From the NCBI GenBank assembly GCA_914767715.1, contig OU612069.1:11963387-12027386 (forward strand): DNA of 64,000 bases, given 5' to 3'. The notes beneath the pieces were generated by a model that worked only from the letters and a program-made list of their open reading frames with translations, searched no databases and was not told the DNA's origin. The translations under genes were made by a program, and so were the position numbers. Positions 10,563 to 21,372 of this stretch are shown here, one piece after another. Origin of the DNA: Membranipora membranacea. Taxonomy: Eukaryota; Bryozoa; Gymnolaemata; Cheilostomatida; Membraniporidae. Every line of letters begins with the position of its first letter. The first letter of the stretch is position 1.

Positions 10563-11827
10563 GAGGGATAAACGTACTGCAGTGCATATTAAGATAACAG
10601 TGAAAAAGACTATGTGTTAGCGGTCTTATCTGAAGATTTTGACGTCAATCATTCAGCTATGAAGCGGATACTATATTAACCTATACGTTATCTTTGCACA
10701 CACAGTCATACATGCCTAATAAAGTACTACTGTTGTTGAATAGTGCACTCTAAGTTTGGCATGGCAATGCTTGCTGGCATCAACATCATTTTCTAATATT
10801 CGCTGTAGTGTATCTCCCGGAATGACAAAGGTGACGGAGGTAGGGGGTAACAATTAAAGATCGAACGAACTTGGTAATGATTTGAATAAGGAAAAAATGA
10901 CAAAGCTGGGTTAAAGGAAGGCTAGAAATTGATACCAGTACTTAAGACCTAATAGAAAATTGGATCGCACTGTTTTCTACATTAAACCCCAGCGATAAAC
11001 AAAATCTTTTAAAATACACTGAGGTCTAACTGGGCCCAGACATCTTTGTATTCGGAGTTGCTTTGCTCTTACCACCGCCAGCTACGCGGTGATGATTTCA
11101 AATAGACTTACATTGCCATCAAAAAATGTCTTGTGCATATCACTATGCCCAGATGCAAAGTGATTAGGAGTAAGTTTGCATGAATAAATGTCAAAGTTTC
11201 TAAAATGGGATATCAGTACTCCCTTAATATATCAAATATTCAGACGGCAGAGTAAGACAGATTCAGGTTAAGATCCCATTTAGAACTATCAATTAAATTC
11301 AAAATTATATTATAAATTTTTTAAAAAAGCGCTTTGAAAGTACCACAACAATTCAATGACTAGCCATTATTGTTTCTTTATGGGACTTTATGGGCAAGAT
11401 CACCAGGACACTTGGATGAATAAATGGTATATTGGAAAAATCATAAAAATGGAACCAATAGCAGAGCAGTCTTATTGTACAAACTGAATCTGTTCATCAT
11501 CCTAACCATTGTCATTGCAGGTAGCTACTCTTTGCAGGAAACGGCCACAAAGACATATGATGATATGATGATGAGAACTTTATTGCAAACCGTTCATAAC
11601 ATGCATTGTGAAGACAATACACATCATATAAGAGCGTGTCCGGCATGGTTGTCATGGTTCTGGTCAAACAAAAGGGTACAAAGTGCATCACCGAGCTAAA
11701 GAATTTGTCCTCAGATGGTGAATCAGATCTTAGAACCTTTCTGAATGGCATAACAGCAATAAAATTGGAATAAGATAAAAAAACTTAATAATGATTGCAA
11801 ATGATGAATTGATGAAAGATTGTGCCA

Positions 11828-14800
11828 TCAGACATGCACTCTGCAATGGTTATTGTTCTTATCGTTGGATCTAAGGCTATAAATGATATTATCTCGGACA
11901 TGCTCCGCAACAGACTGAGACGGGCCGGTCCTCTTCTCCCGATGCAATACGTATTGGCAAAAACACATTCCCTGAAAATATAATATAATAAATACTAATA
12001 GCCAGTAGTATCATTGACTTAATGCTGGATATCCAAGAATAAACGTTTACACGGATTGTTTGAATGTGAGCCTTGATTTGACTAGATGCTACATCATAAT
12101 GAGAGAAATTTCATGATAGAATTTGATGTGAATATAAAAAATGGTTGATTAAAATCAAATTGAATTATCACATGTCACATACCAAAGCATGGGCAGCAGT
12201 ATATAAGTTGCCTTAGAGACGCTGCAACAGTATCTGCGCCAAGTTGCTCTCTGTTTGCAGGCAGGTCTGAGCAAACCTGGGGGCCAACCAAACCCCAGTA
12301 GTTGATGGACTGCAGTGGGGTTCCGAACCCACGACCTTCAATATTTGCATGCTTGAGTTACAGTGCTCTGACCAACTGAGCCATCTCTTACTCCTAAAGT
12401 TAACAGCGAGATAAAATTTATAGCTTACTTTTTTTCTGTGGACTTTATCCTCGATTTTTGGTAACTTTTGTGTAGTAAGAGCTTCAAAGTAGTCCCACTC
12501 AAACTTCTTGGTGAGTGTGTTCACTCTCTTCTACATAATAAAAGAGAGAGTTACTATCACCATTCTATGTCTAAGGTATAATAAACCAGTTTGATAAATT
12601 GTATGATTCTGCCTTCATTTGTATGCATAGTTTCTATAAAAAGCTAGATTCAGAAAACCGAGGAAAACTTCTTAGTCAGTGTGTTCACTCTCTTCTGTAA
12701 TTTCAATACAATATTGCAAGCATGAGTGTGAATTGGCATAAGACAATGGATTGATCGATCGATCGACGAGCGAGCGAGCGAGCGAGTGATCAATCGATAG
12801 ATTTGTTCACCAACTATAAAAGTTGTGAGAAAACGGTTGCTGGTACCCATAGCAACCTTTTGCTCACAACTTTTATAGTAAGTGATGGCAATACATGAAC
12901 TTACTTCCAACAAAGTCCCCCCCACGTCCCTTTGAAAGATTTATTCATTGATAGTCACAACTAGCACCTAGATTGAACAACTGGGAATGGTGACCAGATA
13001 GAGCATAAAGAAATACAATGGGGACATTGACAACATATAGAGTGTTGGATTTCAGACATCTATCAGATTTCAACTCTTTGTTCAGTTTTAAAGCTATAGT
13101 TTTGCCTCCCATATTTGGTATTATCTTGAAGGTCTCAGTCTAACTAAGAGCACTGCGGCACCCTAAAAAATAGCTTATGGGAACAGTTGAAGCTATTGAT
13201 TAATATCGTGATAACGTGCGGCGCTATAAATAGTTTCAATGCTATAAAGTGACTTCAGTTTTTATGTCACCATTGAAACACATGATAGACATTGATAGGT
13301 CAAGTAACTGGCTCAGCCTATGTTCAATGTTCTCACCATAATTTTATCTAGCTTTATAGAGACGAAGTCATTCAGTAGTTTTTCATTTTCTCCTCCATTC
13401 TGGCTATTTTGCAACTCCATCTTGTCATGAACGTGACAATACAGTGTTTGCTGTTAGAACAGAGATTTGATACATCAAAATACATACGAAATTCGATGCA
13501 GCAAAAAGATCCAAAAAAATATGTGTTGATAGCCAGATCAATGCATTCACTGGTGCATATCGCCGATAAGATTCTGTCTCGCCTGGCTTTCTTATATGGT
13601 AGCTCTGATTTAAATTATCTATTGTAAAGCACTGGACTAGGCAAATTTTAAATCACATTGAGCTTATAATTGTCTTCACCTTTCCGGGAAGCAAATAACT
13701 CCTACACTTGATGTTAATTGACAATAAATAGGAGAATAGGAGAATAGTATCACGTAACATCAATCTTATGTATCATGTATCATGTATCATCCATCTTAAT
13801 GTAACCATATTCTCATTTGAACAGAAAATAAAGTTCATATTATTATTATTATTATAATATCGTGCTGACTGCTGATGAGAAAATACGATTCCTCACCGAT
13901 TAAGTTGACAGATCAAGGATAGTATACCCACTAAGCAACTTGGAGTTTTCCCAGAATAATCAGCCAAAATTGCATCTATACAATTAAATGATGTTTCTTT
14001 GCATCTTCGATTACATAATGAATAATAATTTCTCAGAGAATGTTAGCTGGTTATAGTAATCAATCTCAATTATCACGGACAGCTATATACATTAGTGACG
14101 TTGAATGTAAGATATCAATACTTCATTGTAGAATGTTTTTTAACCAAATATTGCATTGTGGGTTATTTTATTTTTCTTAATATTAGATGAATACAATTTG
14201 TGTGCAAATATTGCATTGTGTGAAATCTTTTCAGATTATTGCATTGTGGGAATTTATTGCATTGTGGGATACTGCTGTCAGAATATCGCATTGTGGGATA
14301 CTATTTCAGATAGCCTATCGGAATAACTTACCGAACACTCTTCAAAGTTATAGTATATAAAGTATAGCTTTAGCTTCCCTGAGCAAATCCAGAATCCTTT
14401 CCTGACATGCAGTACTAAGTTTGTCTCCCTGAACTTTTTATTAAACTCTTCTATCTTCAGTCTGTACTTGAGATATTTCTGCGGACAAAAAAAACAAAAG
14501 AATATAATGGCACAACATACCAACACCGAAAATGATACGACACTTTTATCATGTGTATCTCTGATCGTTAAAGTCACTTTAGTATGAGTAGCCAACATGT
14601 ACCCACCCCTAATTAATAAAATTCAATGCGGGTCGCCACACCGTACTTCTTGTGATGGTATTTAAGCTACAATTTAATTCACTCTCTATCGATCAGAGAT
14701 ATACATGCAATATATCACATGACTAGTGTGAAACCTACCAAAGGGGAGTAAATATTAGCTAGAGTTTAATTTGGCTAGTTTAATATTGTGATAAAATTAG

Positions 14801-17800
14801 CTAGAATCAAATCTCAGCTAGAAAAGGGGGAACTTTTATGAAGTAAAGAGGGTAAATATATGTTAGCTAGCATTAAAGTTCACTATTTTAAGACGAACAT
14901 TTCTCATGTGAATAATTTACTCCTCTTGCTGAATATGCAAGATTTATACAAAATTTGTTATTTGGGATGAGATCATAGAAAAACTCATTATGGTTAACCA
15001 GAGGAGTAATTGGTTTTGACATCAAGGTATGCAATGAATGTCTGTTTGATCTACATAGCACTGCTCACATTTCTGATGTCGTGGTACATCAGACACATAC
15101 TGATGGCCTGCTATACTATTGCATGTATATCTATAGAGAGTGAACTATTTCACTTAGCATTAGTACCATCACAAGGAATATGGTGTGACGACCCTAGTTA
15201 AATTTTACTATTCAGGGGTGGGTACATGTTAGGTACTCGTACTAAATTGACTCTGAATGATGTTAGTGTAGTCTCGTCTCATGTCAGTGTGCATCAGACA
15301 TAGACATCAGACTATTTGTCAATGGTTAAGATGGTGAGACGCTCCACCCACCCACCCACTAAATTCATAGCATTCTTACTGAAGACCAAAGCCATTGCAA
15401 ACTTCTATATTAATTGAGGTAGCCCGACAGATAGATCTCAGATATCATCATATTGATAAAAGGACCTTTTCAAGAGCTAAAAATGAAGGACATTAATGGC
15501 AAAATATTTGAACATGTCGTTAAGGTAGGATTAAGTATTAAGATATTTCATATTTCCAAATGAATAATTTGGTTTTTCAGAATAGGCAGCCTAAATGGAC
15601 CTCTGACATCGAGACTACACTATTATCATGTACTCTCTGATTGTTAGAGTCAATTTAGCAACAGTACCTAACATGTAACCACCCCTAATCAGTGAAATTG
15701 AAATCGGGTCGTCACACCGATTTCCTTGTGATGGTACTCATGCTAAGTGAATTAGATATACATACAATAGTATATCACGTCATCAGTGTGCCAAAATAGG
15801 CTAAATTCTCACACTTACATAGCGTTACTTCTCACACTTACATAGCCAACTAGATGAAGAACAATGGCTGTCATAATAAGAGCAGCAACTCCAGGAATAA
15901 AGAAGACAAATATCATAAAACTCCAGAATGTGACGGGGGCTACTCTGCTCTCCTCAGTTCTGTAGTGGTATAAAGCTCCTATCACCAGAAACCATGTACA
16001 GTAACTTATAAAACTCACAACCTGAGAAATTAAACAACATCATTTTAGTTTTAATTTAAAAAAATTCGGACATGACTGCATTAGACGAGGTTTTCTCAGT
16101 TTATTGTCAGGGCCCTAGGAGTTATTTTCTACAGTGCCATATTGAATAATCCATGTCAGCACCAGCTCATCAAGGATTCATATTCTTATAGCATTGGAGG
16201 CGGGGCTTTGCTTTAGACCCCACAGAAGGAGCCTCTCCCAACTGGTATTTCTTTGCGCCCTCAAATGTTTTGACACCCCTACCATTTATACTAAACTGCT
16301 GACCTGCATTCTAAGCTAAGAAGTTGTCACATAACTTACCACTATTGTTGATAGATATAAACATGGCAGCGAGCAGTCTACGGCCTTCTGGAAGAATGTC
16401 ACATTGGCTGACTGAGTCAGTGACTTCAAGATTTCTGTAAACTCATCTTCGGTAACCTGGCAATAATGAAACATGCTGACCTGAACATTTCTATGTGTGG
16501 AGAGCAATCCCAGTGCAAAACCGTATTTCTATTGATAATAACCGGCCTCCTCCCAGAATCATCCGTTTGTTAAAGAAACTCAACCCTCATAATCAGACGC
16601 AAAATTTGATATATGAGGCACTATTCATATTCAAAACGGCTCCTGATTACCCTAGCATGCGTATAAGGAACTTCATTAAGGTTGAAAAGTTAGACTCCAA
16701 GGCATGTCACTGATGAATGTATTCACCTAGTCTAAGTGCTCGGACGGCTGCAATACCAGTTAGTGACATTAATTTATCAAACACTAACTCACATTGCAGC
16801 CGTCAGAGCACTTAGACGTCTAGGTGTCCATCCTCTTTGTCTTAGTCTTTTACCAGATATGAGGCCAGTTTTGCTATTGGCAATCGGAGAGCAGACAAAC
16901 CATCCAGTGGTTTAAGCAATCTAACAACACTTTAAAATGGGCAAAAACTGAAACATCGCTCTTCATGGAGGGTAAGATCTGAACCATACATATCCAGAAA
17001 AATACTGTATAAATAGTTCTTCGGAAGGAGACAACTGCCATTGTCAGATACACCGGAAAAGGCACATTGGCGGCTTTTACATTATGCATTGATTGACGTC
17101 CCAGTAACAACTTTCAAAAATTCAGGCAAGCTGCTGGACAAAATTATACAATGGTCAGCTTTATTATATTCTGAACTAGTGGTCCAATCAAAGATGAGAA
17201 ATGCCGTCCAGCAACCATACATAAATAGCCATATGTTTGTTCAGAGTCAGATATGTTCCCTCATCCATATAATATATATCAGTTGCTGCAAACAACGAAG
17301 GTTTTACCTCCAGTCCTCGTTTGGTAAGTGCTGGTGGTACTTTATATAGAGGCTCGGGTCTAGGACAGAACAGCTCACTCTGTGCGCAGTATGCCTGACA
17401 AGCACCCGTCTCCGCGTCCGGATACTCATATTTGGTGTAATTGCAGGCTGTCACCTTTTTTATAACCGTCCCGTTTGGGTAAACTGTAAGAAAAAGAAAA
17501 CAGGATGTTTTTCCAGGAAAAGCAGTGCTGGTCTTTGATATCGTCCGCTCCAGATACCTATGCCTATGATGGAAATAGAAGAGGTGAAGCAACAAATCAA
17601 ACTTGTCATGTTTCTAGAATAGGTTCAATTATGTCATTTCAAAGTATCGAAATGAAAAAAGGAAGCCTTCTAATTTCGTACATCAATTATCATGACAAGA
17701 CATAACATGACAGAATATTTTTGACAAGAGCAATTATTTCTATGTTGGCCTGCATCGGATGCCAAACCTCTTACACAAACATTTTATGAGCAACTAAAAC

Positions 17801-19358
17801 CTAAAATCATGATATTTATAGTGCACAGGAGAGGTAGGGGAGCTCATTGTCACATTTATAACCCTAAACTTGCAGAGGAAATATATAACAATAATGGATT
17901 TGTTGGCCAAAATGCTGGGTGTGAGTTTTGCATCATATTGAGCCTCTTACCTCAAGCAATGATTCTTCCAAATTTTAATTCATGTTTCAAGAATTTTTTA
18001 GTATCTGAGTTGAATGTGCAGATTTTTTGCACCGTGTTGGTTACAAGTGCTTAATCTGAATTATCTATCTTTAATATTCAACCTATCTGCAAGGATCAAT
18101 AACGTAAACTTAGTCCAAGGACAATACTACAAGTTGTGGGCCTGTAGTATCAATTGACTACATGGAACCCGTCTCCCTCATATCACATGCAATACTGATT
18201 GGTTTATATTGCTCTGCAGCATTTCCTAGGCGAGACTTCTCATCGAACCTCCCTCTCATAATCATATTGAACTTACTGGTGGTGATTTCCTCAGGCGGTT
18301 CCTCTTTAGGAGCGAGATGCTGAGGAGATTGGTGGACAGCTGGCCGTGCGGAAGGTGCAGGATGGTCTGAGCCGGTCACTGGGGGACGACTTCCAGTGCC
18401 TACAGTATGAAAAACAGATGAAGGTGTAACTGATTGTGGACAGCAAAATAATCATACATTGAGGTATCACATGTTTCAGGTAAAGCGTAAGTCAGAATTT
18501 ACTGAAATTTCCAAAGGTATAGCAATAGTTTGCCCTATGTGCAATATTAACATAGTTAATTTTAATGTATGCTAGTTTCACTGCATGAAGTATGTTTACT
18601 CCATGTGAATTAAATAGCAAAGAATAGCTGAAGTCTAGGAGCTGTTGGGTGAAGTATTCGGTGGTGTTTAGTGCTGTGCGAGTTATGATAGTGTATACCG
18701 AATCCTAGGATTCCCAGCAGAAAGCTTTCATCGAATCAATCGCTGTTTCTCCTTGATTTAATAGCACCATGTGCAACTCCTAGGTTACTAAAATGTCTAG
18801 GTGGTACATTTGGCAAGTGACACACACACAGGTCATATGACCCTGTGACTGTGCAGTGCATAGGTTATGTGACCCTGAGCCTGAGTGCTGGACAAAGGTC
18901 ATGTGACCCCAAGTGCTAGACTTAGGCATGTGACCCTGAGTGATTCTTTTCCAGTCAAATCTATGCAAAGTTGAGTTCCAACTCCTCATCTCAGCTAAGG
19001 TCCATAAATGAAACTTAACATAACATAGTGAAAGTTATTGATGGAAATATGTGCAAGTGATCAAGATGTAAACCAGAATTTTAATGTGAAGAAAGAATAT
19101 AATGTCTATGTGTGCGTGCTACATTTGGAAGTGATCATGTGATACCAATAAAAGCGAGCAACAGGAAGCGCAATTACCTTCATGATCGTGATCAATCTCA
19201 TCATCGTCAGCAAAACAAGAAAAAATATTTACAGCATTGTCACCAAAAAACTTATCTGCATACATAGGAGAATGCTGATAGTTTTCAAAATCGGACGTAC
19301 CTCCCCCACCGCCCAGCTTAGACCGCTTCAGGTGTTTTTGAGCATTGTTCCTCGGCAT
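11828..19358 (-). CDS. Unrecognised N-glycosylated membrane protein, 389 residues
   Basis: Eight exons: 19358-19178, 18399-18277, 17483-17308, 16456-16340, 16021-15842, 14478-14332, 12530-12429 and 11971-11828. All phases agree and the total is 1170 nt including TGA. Residues 1-60 are basic, then glycine-rich, then acidic; 61-101 are proline-rich. About 102-160 is cysteine-rich with NGT and NYT sequons; a third sequon (NVT) is near 176. Two membrane segments follow (about 192-215 and 229-255), then a basic C-terminal region of about 130 residues with CSGKLKLYFIYY. There is no cleavable signal, and the sequons before the first membrane segment suggest an N-terminus outside the cytosol. I do not recognise the family. 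The N-terminus is shared with the left-edge gene, so the two are a local duplicate pair flanking the deaminase. Exon 5 has a doubled splice donor and exon 7 has an upstream partial copy. Confidence 0.72.
12190..12395 (-). mobile_element. tRNA-derived SINE (copy 2)
   Basis: Minus-strand copy of the SINE at 2834: head GATGGCTCAGTTGGTCAGAG, B box, then the body with CCTGCCTGCAAACAGAG and TTGGCGC. It sits in the intron between the last two exons of the membrane-protein gene. Confidence 0.8.
12650..12694 (-). pseudogene. Partial duplicate of exon 7 with early stop
   Basis: After a good acceptor (TTGAAATTACAG), the first 30 nt repeat exon 7 (12530-12429) with only two differences, giving KRVNTLTKKF. 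The sequence then diverges to SSVF and a TGA. If used it would end the membrane protein at about residue 322 instead of 389. It could be an alternative last exon or a dead duplicate. Confidence 0.6.
12761..12790. repeat. GATC / GAGC simple repeat
   Basis: Short runs of GATC and then GAGC tetranucleotides, within the long intron of the membrane-protein gene. Confidence 0.7.
12813..12879. repeat. 17-bp inverted repeat
   Basis: Arms 12813-12829 and 12863-12879 (ACTATAAAAGTTGTGAG and its complement) are perfect. The inner part has a second pairing, GGTTGCT with AGCAACC. It is probably the remains of a small MITE. Confidence 0.75.
12880..14331. other. Intron of membrane-protein gene, low content
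   Basis: I see no exon here. It contains a TATCATG(TATC) short repeat near 13770 and a cluster of five GCATTGTGGG-like motifs at 14150-14300, partly in tandem. Confidence 0.4.
14536..14730. mobile_element. Long-TIR MITE, 9-bp-duplication family (copy 1)
   Basis: Related to copies at 15096, 15600, 30944 and 47163. The arms share ATCATGTGTATCTCTGATCG on the left and the complement of GATCAGAGATATACATG on the right. The ends are worn here. Confidence 0.65.
15096..15291. mobile_element. Long-TIR MITE (copy 2) with 9-bp target duplication
   Basis: The 196-bp element is flanked by exact 9-bp repeats CATCAGACA at 15087-15095 and 15292-15300. The ends are CATACTGATGG and, read inward from the right, CACACTGACATGAG. 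A 9-bp duplication with long inverted repeats resembles Mutator-like elements. Confidence 0.8.
15600..15790. mobile_element. Long-TIR MITE (copy 3)
   Basis: Left arm CTCTGACATCGAGACTACAC, right end CGTCATCAGTGTG. It lies about 25 bases beyond the second splice donor of exon 5 of the membrane-protein gene. Confidence 0.7.
15811..15846 (-). promoter_or_regulatory. Tandemly duplicated 5' splice site
   Basis: On the minus strand the exon end and donor GCTAT/GTAAGTGTGAGA occur twice, 23 bases apart. The first donor (GT at 15841-15840) keeps phase 0 into the next exon; the second (15818-15817) would shift the frame by two. Confidence 0.8.
16724..16826. mobile_element. Small MITE, CACCTAG ends
   Basis: Imperfect inverted repeats of about 30 bp: CACCTAG.CTAAGTGCTC.GACGGCTGCAAT and its complement. 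It lies in intron 3 of the membrane-protein gene. A fragment of similar sequence (TCTAAGTGCTCAGA) is near 57580. Confidence 0.75.
17090..17265 (-). repeat. Dispersed repeat shared with the FIP1 copy
   Basis: The reverse complement matches 61735-61905, with landmarks CCAATCAAAGATG.GAAA, CAGCAACCATACATAAAT and TTCAG.GTCAGATATGTTCC. It runs up to about 40 bases from an exon. Class unknown. Confidence 0.65.
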
Positions 19359-21372
19359 CTTGACGACGTTGCGCTAAACGTTGTGCTTGACGACGTTGCG
19401 CTAAGCGTTGTGCTCGACGCAAGTAGCCCTGAAGAATGGCTGATAGATTAACTGCTGAAATTTTCACCTTGTCGGATATCCGAGTGTAAGCTGCTGTAAT
19501 ATAAACAAGTTTATTATATCCCCAGAGATAGGGTTGTGATGGACTTTAGGTATATGATGCTAACAAATATTATCTCAAGGGAGACTCCTTTCAGACAGGA
19601 ATAGTTTCCAACTCACCAACTGAAATGTTGAGTAAGCTTTTGATGGCAGCTAACAATATGCTGACTATTTGTGGTCACTGAACGCATAGATAAAGTACAA
19701 CGCTTGTGTCTCATTTGAACTGGGGGAGCTCCCAGGTGTCCTAGCGTCTATTGTCCATTCGGCATTCAGCAGTGACCCGTCTGGATTGTTTTGTGTTATA
19801 GATAGCGCAGCCGTGTCTGTTTAAAAGAGATCCAGGTTCCCTTGAGGGCAGTTGTGATGCTCTAAGTTAGAAATAGCCACTAGACCAATCAATCCCTGTT
19901 TACGTAGCCTTCTTAGACAAATTAAGTTTTGTTGGCTCGCTGAAGGTAGAAACCCTAACGGTACCGTTCACTAGATAGCAGCTATGTATAAACCGCTGCC
20001 AGCTCCAGCAGCTTTATAAATTTAACCTGATGAGTTATTGATTTCAGCAAAATCAGCAGCGCTTGTCATCGTAATGTTTTAATTATCTTCACACCTTTTA
20101 ATGAAAGAGTTTCACACTTTTAGCGTGTTTGCAGCATTTTGCTATGATGAGTGACACACGGGTATTATGAAACGCCACCACTGCAATAGAGTTGCCAATT
20201 AAAGAGCTAAGTGTTACAGAATTGAAATGAGTTGATCCCCTGCACGCAAGTTTAAAGAAATGTGAGGAAGTTCAAAACAGCATATTCTGCATATTTATTT
20301 CCATAACTTACCCGGTAAGAGTTCGTTCTTGTGAGCAGTCGAACTAGCAGAATATCATACTGTGATAGGGCGGCACTAAAGAGTATACGATCTTTCGACA
20401 CAAAATAACTAGAGGTTTATTAGTGAATTATCATGATGATGTAATGATAACCTCAGTCTGACAGAATTAATGAAGATCACTTTTAGATCCATCGTTTGAT
20501 GTCCATAATTAGATGATAGGTAGAATAAAGGTATAAAAATCTTGTGGGTATCAGCTTTCTCATAATACTTTTTGAATGCTCATCTTCTGCCACCAATAAT
20601 AGTGCAGGAACTAAAAACTTACTACTGAAAAAAACAGCTACTGGATGTTACCACGATAGAGGGTAGTGCTCCACCCCAGGTGAATTGTCTCCTTTCAGTT
20701 CAGGGGCAAACAACTCATATTGACTCCAAGTTCTGTGCTTAAGCTGTTGTTGCACTAATAGATTTACAATTACTTAACATAAAATTCATATCTCTACTAC
20801 TATCAAGATTTTTCAATATATTCTTTTTACTTGATAAAGTAAACAGTTTTTAGAGTGCGATAATTTCTTTCTGACTCTTCAAGAAGTCGCAGCCGCCACT
20901 TCCGAGAGTCATTTGTTGTTCTTTATCGCCATGAACTTCACCAGACAATAACATTACACAAAAAGTTCAACAAATTTGTTGGAGCAGGATGAATAATATT
21001 ATATAATCTTTGTGTATAGGTCAGCAATCACAGCCAGGCATCATAAATCAATAGATTTAATATATATGATTATCACACATTTAATCTATTCAATATTCAA
21101 TATTCAATATTCATCTTTGGCACAATAAAAAAAAAAACCGGTATATGACTTTACCACAGCTGAGTGTAGAAAATAAAATAGTATTGAAAACAGGATGCAA
21201 AGCATTCTTATTAAGACTCTGTTGAATTTTCAGATAAAGGCTCTTAGCCATTTTTGTAGTTTTTGAAAATTCCCTGATGAAAGGAATGAAATTACAAAAG
21301 AAAATGACATTGTTTTGTTGAGAACAATTTCAGAAACTGCCTCTAAAGTTTCCAAAATTCCTTAATCCCTAC
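19359..21372. other. Intergenic region, no gene seen
   Basis: Lies between the membrane-protein start and the MTIF3 stop. It should hold the promoter of the former and the 3' UTR of the latter. Near the start a 21-nt unit (GACGACGTTGCGCTAA.CGTTGTGCT) is repeated about twice at 19360-19415. No exon or element with clear ends was seen elsewhere. Confidence 0.5.

Noticed and set aside
11424-11762. Plus-strand open frames with a hydrophobic start and a tail ending in KLE
   Set aside because: The two readable parts are in different frames, no splice sites join them convincingly, and the opposite strand is open too.
16874-17110. Hydrophobic minus-strand open frame beside exon 3 of the membrane protein
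   Set aside because: It overlaps a dispersed repeat and a MITE and lacks a phase-compatible acceptor and donor.
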